From positions 26,750,562 to 26,814,561 of the forward strand of contig NC_135556.1 in the NCBI RefSeq assembly GCF_964340395.1: a stretch of DNA of 64,000 nt, in the 5' to 3' direction. A model generated the notes under the pieces. It had not been told where the DNA came from and made no database searches. It saw only the letters and a program-made list of their open reading frames with translations. Position numbers and translations under genes: made by a program. Position 1 is the stretch's first letter, and each line of letters opens with the position of its first letter. This DNA comes from Glandiceps talaboti. Its lineage: Eukaryota > Hemichordata > Enteropneusta > Spengelidae. This document shows, one piece after another, positions 24,279 through 37,620 of this stretch.

Positions 24279-27200
24279 CTATATTGAAGGTAAAGCATTT
24301 CTCCATCCTTTCCTAAGTAAGTCTGACATTTCTTGTACAATAGTTTTATACTGTGGATTATCAACAACATTTTTATCTTCTAAGGGGTCTGTGTCATTTA
24401 TGTATAATTCCTTAGCGTGGACATCTTCCCAATTCTGTGTAAACGTTTCAGGATTAAAACCAATCCATTCGACATAATGATAATTATCTGTAACCATTGA
24501 ATATCCCATAATTTGGATATCCTTCAAATGTGGTAAGTCACTGTCTTCTTGTGGTTCATCTGATGGGCGTGGGTATTGGCTAAATGTTGCGTTTTTCCAA
24601 TGAATTTTGTTGGGTTTACTGTTTGCTATATTTTGGAGAACTGGTGCAAAGCTAAGACCTTCTGTACAGAATTCAACTTTGAATGAGTTCTGTGGACACA
24701 ACGGAGGAACTTCAAGTCCACAGATATCAGCCAAGGTTGGGAATAAGTCCACAAGTTCAATATGGTTATCACTCACTAGGTTTGTGATCAGTTTTCCACT
24801 TGTGAAATCTTTACTATCTCTTTCCTGTGTAGTATTTCTGAGGCCAGACATCCTGTTCATGTTTCCTCTATTAACATTTTCCTGTCTGCTGTATCTTTCT
24901 TTCCAGTCATCCTGTGTTGTATTTTGAAATTCCCCACTTTGTATCATCTGAAGAACATCTCTGAAAGGAAACTTGGAATTGATTGGTTTATTTCTATCTG
25001 TTACACCTGGTATATGAACCAATAGCGGCACCCTGGTAGCAACCTGGTAGTTACTGTACTTGGCCCATTCTTGGTGTTCTCCAAGTGACCAACCTGGTGA
25101 AGGAACAAAACAAAATACAAATTAAAAGATAATATAAAACTAAAAGCAGCCACTGGGCCTGAATTTATGGTAACACTGAAAAAATTTGATTACAATGAAT
25201 TTGACAATTATAAAGAACAGATACCCATAGACTTCATTTGTACTTTCACAAATCAAAACAATTTAGTCACTTAATTAAAAGTAGTCAGTCCCAAATCTAA
25301 AGACAAACTATCAAGGTGGACTTTAGAGTTATCTGGAAACAGTGCAAGAACCACCTGCGATTTGAAAGTCATCATGGTCCCCTCCCATTCCCCCTACACC
25401 ATCCCCACATTCCCCATCTACTTCCCCACTGTACAGTTCTGACAATCTGTATACATACTAATATAGTTTCTGTTTTGTTGAGGATTCATTGAAGATCTTA
25501 ATTTATTACCCTGTTAACTTAGCACTTTCCATACAATTACATACCTATAGCATACTTTGAAATAAACATGCAAGTCACCTAGAGTACTCTATCAATGGAA
25601 CCACATCATGATGAAAATCTAAGACCCTGTGAGACTAATAGCATTGGGTTAAGGCCCTATAACACCATTGGCATTGAGTGTGAAGTACTTGTTCATTTGT
25701 CAAAGGCCCTGTATGACTAATATCATTGAGAGTAAGTACTTGTTAGTTACTAAATTTAGAAATGTAATGTATTCTAATGTAGTACTGGAGTAAAGTACTA
25801 ACCATGATCACCAACAAACACAACAACTGTGTTATCAGAGAAGCCATATTGATCCAGTCCTGACAATAACTGACCAACTAAACTATCCATGTAGGATGTA
25901 GCAGCATAATAACTTTGTCTGATCAACAACTGAAAAAAGGGGGAAAAATCGTTATTAAAAAAGATTCCTGTATCTCCAGTGTGAGTTACTTTCTATTCAT
26001 ATTTTAAATGACTTTTTCAAGTACAATACCATTATTTTTCAAAACTTACTTGATTTTCTGTGAATTCAGTGATACAAAGAATCTCAGTTTAAAATGAATT
26101 TAATGCAAACTTTGACATGTTATGTTACTAGTTTGTTTCAGGGATGAAATGTAGCTTTTTGTAGGCAAAGTCAAGAATTATACTTTCATGTTATGATCTA
26201 CATTCATTGTTTAGAATAATAATCCTAAGTTTTAGAAAGTATATTTCATGAGGAACACCACTGCAATTATTTTCATAAACTTTTGGATTCTGGAGGACCA
26301 TTTTATGATCACATAAATTATGCATGCCAAGAAATACAGCACTGAAATATAATGATTCCTATGTGCTTGTTACATTTAAATAAAATCATCATGACTATTT
26401 ATGATATGCTATTACATATATGAATGTCTACCGTCTTCCATGAGACAGTGTGTCCATGACAAGCATATATGAATGTCTACCGTCTTCCATGAGACAGTGT
26501 GTCCATGACAACCATATATGAATGTCTACTGTCTTCCATTAGACAGAGTCTCCATGACAAGCATATATGAATGTCTACTGTCTTCCATTACACTGTGTCC
26601 ATGACAACCATCGCCACTGAACAACAAATGAGGAACAATTCAATTTTTCAGATAGTAAATATTGCCAAAATGTTGTCAGGACAGCAAAGAAGCTGACAGA
26701 AACATACCTGATAATCCTTTGGCATAGGTCCATATGGGAAACTGACATTCAATTTTTTAATGTCATCCCTTTTACGCACATCTGTCCATGGATTCCAGGC
26801 GACCTGTGGCAAGTTTGGTGGATAGTGTGGATCCGGTGGTGGTTTAATGGAAGACAGTGGATACAAATCCAGGAATTCTTTGGGATATTTCAATGGAATA
26901 TGAGGTTTATGGAGTCCTACAGCCAAGAAGAATGGTTGTGAAGACTTGGACTCCCTGAGACTGTCATGTGACTGTTTTGATATATTTTGTAATATTTGTA
27001 AAGCATATTGTGTACTTTGTATATCTGGTAGAGATCCTTCTGGTTGTGTTTTGACATCCACAGGACATACAAGGTTCATATGATGGCTGCCATCTTGGTC
27101 TGGACATACCTTAAATAACACAAGACCAAAATTTAGTCAGTATTACAATGATTTCACAAGGGAAATAGCTCCGTTCCACTCTGCCTACCCATTCCTGTCT

Positions 27201-30200
27201 TTATCTTTGCAATATGCATCATCAATTCTACTGCTATGGGCATGTTCTTGTTGCTACATATTTGCATACATGTTTTGAATGTTTATTCACTTGCCCACCC
27301 AACAGTGTTATCATCTTTGCAATATGCACCACCACTTAGCTGTTGCTATGGGCATGGGTATTTTTGACCAAATATACCAAAACCTTTTTGCCAAAATAGA
27401 AAATGATTCATATCAACTTGACATGAGCAAATCTGAACAGACTCCCTCAATGGCACATGCACACCAAATATCAAAACAATCCAACCTCCAGTTTCTTCAG
27501 TTTCTTCAAAGTCAAAAATATCATTGTTGACCACAAAATATCAAAAATATAATTTTTGACCAAAAATACCAAAAAAATCATTAAAATTAGAAAATGACTT
27601 GTATCAACTTGCCATGAACAAACCAGAATAGCCTCCCCCAAGGGATATGTACACCAAATAACAAAGCATCCACCATCTTGTTTAAAGGAAAGCAACAAAA
27701 ACTTTATTTTCTCAGAGTTAACACACATATTCAGTGGCCATATTGGATTCAGTGGCCATATTGGATTATACAATTGTTTAATTTTGATAAAATTTTGATA
27801 TCTATTTCAAAAATTTGTTCAATAAATTAACCCCTTATTTTTTTCTTGATCTGAACTGAGAATGAGTAGGAATTTTCATGAACATAGTAACAGCAAAAGT
27901 TTAAACAGTTTATTTTCGGGGTGCATTTCAACTTTAACAATAATTATTTAGTCAAATATGTGTAATCATACCTTCTTCATTTTGTATTTTTGAGTTGATG
28001 GATGATACGCAGGTACAGACCAGCTGTATGGGTAATCATCAGTATAATTTGACGGTAAACCTGTTGGTAAAAGTTAAGTTATATTATTACCATGATACAT
28101 ACTAAACCATGGGTAGTGTGAATACAGTGTTTGTAAATATCATATGCCAAAAATCGCATTTGTTATCATGGAACTTAGCAGAAATACATATGTGTTAGAT
28201 GCACACTGAATATTCATGACTCATAAGTGCTTATTACCTTTAGGTAAATAGTCATAAATACAGTATTCAATGTGCAGCTAATAAATATGTATGTATCCCA
28301 TGATGCAATAGTGGACCAGTATGAGGTTCAATTTGGTGTTTCTTGGAAATTGCACAAAATTTATGTGATGTGAAATCATGAAATTTTCCTCCAGAATTCA
28401 AAGTTTATGAAACCTTCATTTCCCGGATTAATTGTTTCCCTTTTAATGAACAATGTCACCATAATACTCTTCAACCAATGAATGATTGCCATGGTAACAA
28501 ACCTGGGTGAAATACTTTGCCGACTGATGATGCAAAGTAACCATTCTCCTTGAAATGTTGTGGTAGGGTAGTAAAATTACCGGCATGATCTCGCCAGTAG
28601 GAGTAAAAGTCGTAAAGTCGTGTTGTGTCTGGACGACGACCAGTTAGGAACGACACACGGCTTGGTGCACATAATGCTTGCTTTGAAAGAAGAAAAAGAA
28701 ATACAACGTTGTTAGGCAAGACTACAGTCTCTCTATCACCATGATAAAGGGACTGTAAATTATATCATGTTTTTCAGTCGTATTCAGCCCTCTCTAAGGG
28801 TAAATGTGTGAGGGCGCCCCAACATGGTATGTTAAGACTAAAGTACAAAGGACCCAATGTATATGTCATGTATCTAATCCCTGTCTAGAACTCAAGGAAA
28901 GTGAAGGAGACAGGTAACATCAGGGTAGGGAAGAACAAGGGACCCAATATGACTGTTTACATGATGTGTGCCATAGTCCATTTTTGTAATCCATACAAAA
29001 TGAAGGAGACAGGTAACATCAGAGTAGGGAAGAACAAGGGACCCTGGTATGACTGTTTACATGACGTGTACCATAGTCCATTTTTGTAATCCATACAAAA
29101 TGAAGGAGACAAGTAACATTCTGGTTAAAGGATGTTAGAATACAGGCTTTATTGTTTAGAGGCTTCACCCAATGCAACACTGTTATCATATGTCCATGCT
29201 TGCTGCAATGTCTTTCAGATGTGCAAATTGTTACGCCATCATTATCAATCATTTATCAAAGCCTTCATTAAATCATCAACATCTTTACTCTGAGAAAAGA
29301 TTTCTCTCATAACAAAATTTCACTGAAAATGGAAGGTTTAATATTATTTTGAGATCAAATCTAGTAATATACACATTGAGTCACAACATGAAGATTTATA
29401 AGGTGTGCCTACACTATCTGCAGTTGACTGAGATCTGTTTTATGTACAAATCAAAGTACTACAGCTAAGCTTGTTTGGCTTGATTGTATACTGTCTCAAC
29501 TGTCTGGGAAAGAAATATTTCTAGAAGGCTTAAGAAAAGAGCAACATCATTGAAAGTAATTATTTCCAACCAAAACACTCACTAATGAATGACAAGCATC
29601 AAAAACATTTGCCAGCAGTATCAAATAAAACTTACCTGTACATGTGCATTGGTAAATAAAACAGATTGCTTTGCTAACTGATCAATGTTTGGTGTAAAAT
29701 ATGGTGTCTTGTTGTCATAGCAACCAAGGGTTGGTCTTAGATCATCAATTACAATAAACAATACATTGTATTGTGATGCTGTGAACAAAAATATAAACAT
29801 TTTATGAAATTTACTATGAAGGTGTTAGGAATGGAACATGAGTGTCTCAACAAACAAATCTCAGTACTACTTGGCAAGCAATACGACAAAAAAACCAGAC
29901 TTTGGCTTTGGACTCGCCAATTATTTCAATTTGTAGAATAGTTGAATGGTAATTGTGGTTATTAATATTTCCTGTGTTCCAAAGTATGAAGAAAAATACC
30001 ACCAGTATGTGTACACACCAGTGCAAGTAATCTCTGGTATATATGTAGTAATACCATTAGTATGTGTACACACCAGTGCAAGTAATCTCTGGTATATATG
30101 TAGTAATACCACTAGTATGTGTACACACCAGTGTAAGTAATCTCTGGTATATATGTAGTAATACCACTAGTATGTGTACACACCAGTGTAAATAATCTCT

Positions 30201-33200
30201 GGTATATATGTAGTAATACCACAAGTATGTGTACACACCAGTGTAAATAATCTCTGGTATATATGTAGTAATACCACTAGTATGTGTACACACCAGTGTA
30301 AATAATCTCTGGTATATATGTAGTAATACCATTAGTATGTGCACACACCAGTGTAAGTAATCTCTGGTATATATGTAGTAATACCATTAGTATGTGCACA
30401 CACCAGTGCAAGTAATCTCTGGTATATATGTAGTAATACCATTAGTATGTGCACACACCAGTGTAAGTAATCTCTGGTATATATGTAGTAATACCACTAG
30501 TATGTGAATACACCAGTGTAAGTAATATCTGGTATATATGTAGTAATACCACTAGTATGTGAATACACCAGTGCAAGTAATCTCTGGTATATATGTAGTA
30601 ATACCATTAGTATGTGAATACACCAGTGCAAGTAATCTCTGGTATATATGTAGTAATACCATTAGTATGTGAATACACCAGTGCAAGTAATCTCTGGTAT
30701 ATATGTAGTAATACCATTAGTATGTGTACACACCAGTGTAAATAATCTCTGGTATATATGTAGTAATACCATTAGTATGTGTACACACCAGTGCAAGTAA
30801 TCTCTGGTATATATGTAGTAATACCATTAGTATGTGAATACACCAGTGCAAGTAATCTCTGGTATATATGTAGTAATACCATTAGTATGTGAATACACCA
30901 GTGCAAGTAATCTCTGGTATATATGTAGTAATACCATTAGTATGTGAATACACCAGTGCAAGTAATCTCTGGTATATATGTAGTAATACCATTAGTATGT
31001 GAATACACCAGTGCAAGTAATCTCTGGTAAATATGTAGTAATACCATTAGTATGTGTACACACCAGTGTAAATAATCTCTGGTATATATGTAGTAATACC
31101 ATTAGTATGTGTACACACCAGTGCAAGTAATCTCTGGTATATATGTAGTAATACCATTAGTATGTGAATACACCAGTGCAAGTAATCTCTGGTATATATG
31201 TAGTAATACCATTAGTATGTGAATACACCAGTGCAAGTAATCTCTGGTATATATGTAGTAATACCATTAGTATGTGAATACACCAGTGTAAGTAATATCT
31301 GGTATATATGTAGTAATACCATTAGTATGTGTACACACCAGTGTAAGTAATCTCTGGTATATATGTAGTAATACCATTAGTATGTGTACACACCAGTGTA
31401 AGTAATCTCTGGTATATATGTAGTAATACCATTAGTATGTGCACACACCAGTGTAAGTAATCTCTGGTATATATGTAGTAATACCATTAGTATGTGCACA
31501 CACCAGTGTAAGTAATCTCTGGTATATATGTAGTAATACCATTAGTATGTGCACACACCAGTGCAAGTAATCTCTGGTATATATGTAGTAATACCACAAG
31601 TATGTGCACACACCAGTGTAAGTAATCTCTGGTATATATGTAGTAATACCATTAGTATGTGCACACACCAGTGTAAGTAATCTCTGGTATATATGTAGTA
31701 ATACCATTAGTATGTGCACACACCAGTGCAAGAAACATAACTATCATATCCAGCTCACTTGCAATCGACTGAACTCAAATCTCATACTCCAAATAACTTA
31801 TAAACGATCTGATGATGAAATTTTCTATACTTATCAAAAAAAGTCAGGATCCATACAGGAAATCAACTGTTCTAACAATGCAAGATGGCCATTATAATGT
31901 CATAGAAGGCATACATCAATATTAATTTTATATTATAAGAATTTAAAACAAGATTTTATATAAAAGGTTTTAAACTCAGCAAGTGCCACTTTCAATCTAA
32001 CTTGTACATGTACTTAGTTGTTTTCAAACAAATATGTCAATTATTATGTGGTATGTTGCTACTATTAGATGGCCACTGAGTACATAACATTATGCACCTC
32101 AGATCTTGTTTGGTAGTCTGAGCACAGGAAACAAGACAAATAAATAATTTTGTTCTTGTCATTTTCCGGATTTCTAATATTATTTTCTTATTTTGTCTAT
32201 ATTTCAAATAACGTTTCCAATGTTGCCATCATAAATATTGTTTACTCCTTGGAGTAATTATACTGACAATATAATTACCCCAAGCTTACTGTGACTGGTT
32301 TTTTCCTATTTCCTCCCATTATATCACTGGGTCTTATCAGAGTTTGCCAGCTTTGCATTAATTAGTAGAATCATGAGATTGCTGATCCTAGAACAAACCA
32401 TGGCCCCAGAGGGTCTATGAACAAACTTATTTGCCCAATTAACACATTCGGCAATGACTGTAACATCTATTGATCCACTAATGGAAGTAAGAAGTAGGGA
32501 AAACAGTCAAAGGAAGATGGCAATATTTAAAACTTTATTTGAAATATAGAGCAAATAATATTTAGAAATCCAGAAAATCACAAGAACAAAATTATTTAGT
32601 TGTTCTGTTCCCTGTGGTCTGAGTTAGAACTAGACAATAGGTCTGACACAATAGCAGTCATTATTACTTTACAATACATTACTTTTATAGTGTCTATTAT
32701 TGAAAGTTGCATTGATGGAAAAACATAGCGTACCATGCATACTCGCTTTGACTGTAGAAGGAGGAAATGCAGTACGCAGTCTAACTCTAAGCGGGACTGT
32801 GTTCGACTTAGCTGCAATAATTGTAGCGTCTTGTTGCGGTTTTGTGGGTTTTTTCGTCTGTTTTGGTGACTTTTTAAGTTTTTGTGTTTAACCCGCACCG
32901 TTAGGTTAGGTGCGGGTTAAACACAAAAACTTAAAAAGTCACCAAAACAGACGAAAAAACCCACAAAACCGCAACAAGACGCTACAATTATTGCAGCTAT
33001 GTTCGACTTAACTTGTGTGTCCCTCGCAGTGTGCACATTGTCCAAGTACTAAATAATTTACAGGAACTTCCAAAACAATACAGCCTTCCTTCAGTCCGAC
33101 GTAACGTACGCACCCCAGACCTTTGTTGGTCTGAGTACGCACTAATTACTCGATATATCCATGGATGTACTCTCCAGCTCACCCGACCCCTCTCCCCTAT

Positions 33201-33568
33201 TCATGAAATACAACATGTATTTGACACAATAGCAGTCATCATCACATTGCGTTCATGCTTCTCATGAAATTATCAGCGTATACTAGACGGGAAAACATAA
33301 CGTGCATTATTAAAATCGCAATACTCGATTTGGCGGTAGAAGGCAGAGAAGGTAGAAAGTGGAAGTCCTTCCGGATCCCGGAGGAAGAGTACCCTGATCT
33401 GTCCAGGTCACGGTGGTGTTTCAAGTACATGTACAAGACGTTATGTATGTACCGCTATCGATAATTCTTGAATGAAAGCATCACCTACTTACCTTTCATT
33501 ATCTGAGAAATATGAAAAACTATCATGAACTGTAAAATAAGTATACAGTAACTTCCAAAATAATACAT
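24279..33568 (-). CDS. IDS: Iduronate-2-sulfatase-like, copy 2
   Basis: Seven minus-strand exons, 33568-33493, 29778-29636, 28680-28503, 28060-27972, 27109-26708, 25929-25803 and 25093-24279, give 609 residues. I place exon 1 at an ATG followed by a hydrophobic signal ([13 protein letters not shown]); its phase-1 donor joins exon 2 in frame. Exons 2, 3, 4 and 6 match copy 1 in length exactly (143, 178, 89, 127) and all phases agree. Key residues: Asp37-Asp38 in IDDLRP, formylglycine site C77-[30 protein letters not shown] and EWAKYSN, all as in human IDS. A low-complexity insert of about 40 residues (around [15 protein letters not shown]) precedes the [12 protein letters not shown] block. Predicted lysosomal sulfatase. 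Intron 1 is 3.7 kb because of a 55-bp array. Confidence 0.93.
26415..26605 (+). repeat. 49-bp tandem repeat, 4 copies
   Basis: catatatgaatgtctac recurs at 26415, 26464, 26513 and 26562, each followed by gtcttccat and tccatgacaa variants. It sits in IDS copy 2 intron 5. Confidence 0.9.
27190..27910 (+). repeat. Dispersed repeats in IDS copy 2 intron
   Basis: Positions 27225-27365 have gttgctatgggcatg and gaatgtttattcacttgccc blocks like those at 62650-63120. They are followed by gaccaaaaataccaaaa-type text and, from 27715, by the gtggccatattggattc family also seen at 2435. These are scraps of at least two interspersed elements. Confidence 0.65.
28895..29125 (+). repeat. ~101-bp tandem duplication, 2.2 copies
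   Basis: gaaggagacaggtaacatca recurs at about 28900 and 29001, with a partial copy at 29102, each with the same 3' neighbour gggaagaacaagggaccc. Confidence 0.85.
29990..31732 (+). repeat. 55-bp minisatellite, about 32 copies
   Basis: The unit combines agtatgtgtacacaccagtg, taagtaatctctggtatata and tgtagtaataccatt. Variants (gtaca, gcaca or gaata; gtgta or gtgca; aagtaatc or aaataatc) form blocks: a run near 30715-31045 recurs near 31045-31330. The array fills about half of IDS copy 2 intron 1. Confidence 0.95.
32110..32630. mobile_element. MITE-like element with long diverged inverted ends
   Basis: The left end (gtctgagcacaggaaacaag, then aataattttgttcttgtcat and ggatttctaatattattttc, about 32115-32230) is the inverse of 32510-32625 with scattered mismatches. 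No coding capacity is visible. I did not find a clear target duplication. Confidence 0.65.
32644..33360 (+). repeat. Diverged direct repeat flanking the foldback
   Basis: tgacacaatagcagtcat occurs at 32644-32661 and 33222-33239. Each is followed at similar distance by ggaaaaacatagcgt or gggaaaacataacgt and a gtagaagg block. The ~578-bp offset suggests an old duplication. Confidence 0.45.
32800..33008. mobile_element. Foldback element with 91-bp perfect arms
   Basis: Arms 32809-32899 and 32909-32999 are exact inverse complements over 91 bases, separated by a 9-base loop (gttaggtta). The outer ends are tagctgcaataattg and its inverse. The sequence tgttcgact flanks both sides (32800-32808 and 33000-33008), reading as a 9-bp target-site duplication, though the adjacent TA makes its edges ambiguous. 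A 9-bp duplication with long inverted ends is typical of Mutator-like nonautonomous elements. Confidence 0.85.
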
Positions 33569-33889
33569 AATTACACCAAATTAGAAAAACCTCGATCATT
33601 AGAAATAAACACCATACGACATCCTCTGGCACCTCCTCATTGACCTGTCTTTGACCCAGGATGAATAGTGTGCCCCCAACGTTACCATAAACAATAATGT
33701 TCAATCCATACCAGCTGTATATAGTTGCCAAAAGCTGTTACTAGTTTGAAAATCTCTCAACGCATAATTGCCCAATCAGCTTGTCGTATCAAGAACACAA
33801 TATACTATAGTGTCAATACTAAACTACCTCTATCATACTATGTCCACTCATACATATACAGTGTATCCAGAGTGATGATATGACAGTGA

Positions 33890-34215
33890 AGTTTCCAACT
33901 TTATCAATCTACACAAGACAAGGCGTGACACTAGAGGACACCAGTACAAAATTGACATGACAAACAATTTACAAGACTAAATATTAGAAAATACTCATTC
34001 ATCCATAGAAGTGTGGACTTCTGGAATAGTCTACCCAATGCCGTTGTCACAGCAAGAACAGTTCAGACATTTGAAAAGAGACTGGACCAACTATGGAAGG
34101 ATCAACCCCTTAAATTTAACATGTATGAAGATAAACCCACTCCTAGACAAAATCAAACAGAGCTGACATTAGAGGCCAAGCAAGGCCTAGAGTCAGAAGA
34201 TGACCTGTAAGTACC
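33890..34215 (+). mobile_element. Non-LTR (LINE) reverse transcriptase C-terminal fragment
   Basis: Readable pieces include TRGHQYKIDM, then HRSVDFWNSLPNAVV and TFEKRLDQLW in another frame. The order TRGH, then WNSLP, then F..RLD..W is the usual end of CR1/L2-like LINE polymerases. It contains stops and a frameshift, so it is a dead 5'-truncated copy. Confidence 0.65.
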
Positions 34216-34933
34216 TGTAAGTAAGTGCATTTTGCAATTGATCTCAATCACAGACTGTATCACAGGTCACAACACTGTTTTCATATAAATAAAATTTTAT
34301 TGCAAAATCAAAGTTTTTTACAATTCTAACCACAACATTCCATTTGTTACACTCAACAGCACAGTTTTATAAAACTATAAAAACAGCTTTCCAGGTACCA
34401 CTGAGTTATTTCCCTGAGAAACAAGTAAAATATACATTGTATTAAAAACCTATACTCTTGAGTTTGTTTACCATCAAAATCACTGCAAAATCTATGCAAA
34501 GAGCAGGCTTAATGCAAAATATAGCAGAGCAATTCGTCTTTTGTATCATGCGCTTTCTAACCATATTTATACATACTAATTATTGAGACATTTGTATGGC
34601 TAAACATTAGGTTTTCTCCACTGGACAGGTCATTCTTACAGGACTAGAATTTAACACATAAGCTTGGTAGTCAGATTCAGCCAGGTGAATACATGCTATA
34701 ATGTAACTTGTTCTATTGATTTCCATTGGTACACAGACTAACACCTTATACAAGTAAGATTAAATCCATGAAAGACAGCCCATTGGATTTCTTGACAGAA
34801 AAACACTTATATATCCAGTATAAATAAAGATTACTATTATAATTTGGTAGTCTATATACAATGTTCTGTAGTTAATCCTGTTTTGCTGAATTTCTAATTT
34901 TTTGTGTACCAAATATCCCTCTAGTAGAGAGAG

Positions 34934-35282
34934 CATTAAAGTGGCCATATGGATGAGAATTTGGTATTTATTTTGGATTTTTATTTGATAAATCAGCTTC
35001 ACTATGTTTTTCTACTTGAAAAAATAATGTGAAATAACATATACCAAGTCCATGTTCATAACTCAATACATTGCAAAAAGATGCAAAAAGTTTGTTATTG
35101 TACGTACAATAACAAACATTTTACACACTGTTTAATCTTTTGCAGTTTATTGAGTTGCAAACATAGGCTTGGTATATGTTATTTCACATTATTTTTTCAA
35201 GTAGAAAAACATAGTGAAGCTGTTTTATCAAATAAATATCCAAAATAAATACCAAATTCTCATCCATATGGCAACTTTAATG
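34934..35282. repeat. 349-bp palindrome (foldback / MITE)
   Basis: The left half (cattaaagtggccatatgg, then gagaatttggtatttatttt) is repeated inverted in the right half, ending ccatatggcaactttaatg. Over the outer ~115 bases I count only about four mismatches. The centre, 35090-35117, is a perfect 28-bp palindrome around ttgtacgtacaa. Confidence 0.9.
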
Positions 35283-35613
35283 TGGCCTATATCAAACCCT
35301 GGACTTTTGACATCTCATTGATATTAATCAACACACCACACAGGGATTTTTAGATGGATTACAAAGACACAAAAGTCACCATTTATATCAAGAAATATTG
35401 TTGATGTAGATATTTGGACTAACATGTAATCTTGAGATCCTCATGTACAGGTGCATCAGTGTAACACATATTATAAATCTTCAGATTGTGCATAAATAAT
35501 AATAATAACTTTATTGCCACATATACAGAGCCTACATAAACAGAGCCTACATTAACAAGGTCATCAACATACAGTGGCCTCTGATGAAAGTCTTTGTTGT
35601 GGTTCAAAGCATA

Positions 35614-35642
35614 AGACCCTCCACCATGTTGGTGGAGGGTCT
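35614..35642. repeat. Hairpin agaccctccacca / tggtggagggtct
   Basis: Two 13-base inverse arms surround a tgt-like loop. The core and its 3' neighbour tatgtt match the palindrome of the compound array at 20385-20850 (ttggtggagggtccatgtt), so both may derive from one family. Confidence 0.8.
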
Positions 35643-37595
35643 ATGTTCAAAGTGACAAAATCTGTCTTTTCTAGTGAGTTGCCTGCCACACAATAAGGGA
35701 CTGGTGCATCATGAGAAATCTCTATATACATCAGAGTCAAATCAAATTGACTCAGGGAACACTATTTATCAATGTGCTTTCCCATGCATAATCAAAGCAA
35801 ATGAAATGAATATTGTTGGTGAGGTGTCCATCTTGTGTGTACCCCTCAAAGTGTGTAAGTTACACATGGTAGCCATGCTTAGCTATGCATACAATTGCAT
35901 ATTCAATCACACAGAATTCACATCATTCACAAGCGTTTTAAAGCATTTAACTAAAGTACTTGTATGTAAGAGTTGTACACAAACATTAAGCAGAAACTTG
36001 AGATACTGTACAATTCATAATGCTCAATAAACAACCCTTATTCTTGGAATAAAATTTCCACATTTTTGGCAATCAATGCCAAATATTTAGTATGACTATG
36101 AGGTACTGGAAATGTGTACTTTGTAAATATGCCATTTTCAAATGAACATGACATTAATCAGAGTTGACAGTAGTTGTATATTTTAAAGTTTTTGTATATC
36201 TTGATTCATCCTGAGTTTTAACACAAATATAGATGAAGTTTCACCTAAAATTATAACATTATATTAAAAATAAAATGACAACATCATTGAATGTAGCAAT
36301 CAAAGATGTACAAACCAATGTAATCTAAGTCAGAAATACATAAAGTAACACTTTAGAAAATTCTAAATATGACTTCTTGTTTTGTATTATTCATGAATAT
36401 AATATCATAATATTGTTATTGGCAGTAGCTAGGTAAAATGTACCTAAATTCCAAATGTATTTTATCAGGGTTCCACACAATATATAGTATTCAAATCCAT
36501 TAAGAAACACACAAATTATTTTAAATATCTGTCGAATTGACATCAAAATCTAGTCATTTTGGAATCCAATATGGCCACCAATTACTGTGTTTATACTCTA
36601 TAGAAAAATAAAGAATTGATGATTTCCTTGAAAACAAGACAGTGAATCAACCAAATTTGAAAAGGATCAGAAACAAGCTTTCATATGCCAAAATTTGGAG
36701 AGAATTTTGTCTTCTCAAGGTGCATTCTACCTTCAATGAGGTAGACATGAATGAATATACTGAATACCACTGTGTGTACTTTTCTGATTTTATTTTGATG
36801 TTTTTGATATATCAGTTTTAAATACAAAGCTGAATAAGTTGACTTAATCTGTGTAATTTCATGTTACACCAAATAAACCGATACTAAAACTGACTTTCAT
36901 GGTTTGGCTCAGGAGGGATTTATCATATAATTCGTCAACTGATTTGACCAATTTAATAACAACTTGAACATTGTAGAATTCAATTTATTGCTTGACTTTT
37001 AGTTTTGTTCCTGTTACTTACGTCTCAGAAATACAAGACATAAGATTATTTAAATGTTACACTAAATGTTGAATGTATACAAACAAATTGGAGTAAAACA
37101 GGTGACGGGGGTTTTTGGTGGCAAATGCTCTCTTGAAAATGAAGTGTTACAATATTTGATTTGATTTACAGAACACTACAAACATCACAGCCAACACATG
37201 TTGTTTCTATATAGTTAGGTACACTCACATGGAGAAATAGACACACTTATAGGAAGGACTTCACCCAGGTAACAATTGGGCAGTCACAAATATAAACTAA
37301 TGTGTAAAGCAAACATTCATTAACTATTCCAAGCACACATAAGATAATTCGTAATTTCTGCCCTGGTTTGAGGATATGAAACAGAACCTTTCAGTCAGAC
37401 AGTCTATGATATTGTTCTGAGATACATCAAACTAGTGCACAGCAAGCTGGTAAAATGTCCATGCAAAGTTTTACACCTGCTGGATGAGTTCATTTCCATC
37501 AATAACATATCAGGCATTTACATGCAACAGCACTACACCTGCTGGAATATGTTCATTTCAACCAAGGCATTTAGAAAATGATGGTGCTTGAACTG

Positions 37596-37620
37596 GCAGC
37601 AGCAGCAGCAGCAGCAGCAA
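37596..37620 (-). repeat. (CTG)8 trinucleotide run in SLC25A43 3' UTR
   Basis: Plus-strand GCA repeated eight times reads as CTG/TGC on the transcribed minus strand, about 60 bases past the SLC25A43 stop. Confidence 0.85.

Noticed and set aside
32596-32898. Small open frames around 32600-33000 on both strands
   Set aside because: They mostly read through the arms of the foldback element; the same peptide-like text appears inverted on the other strand.
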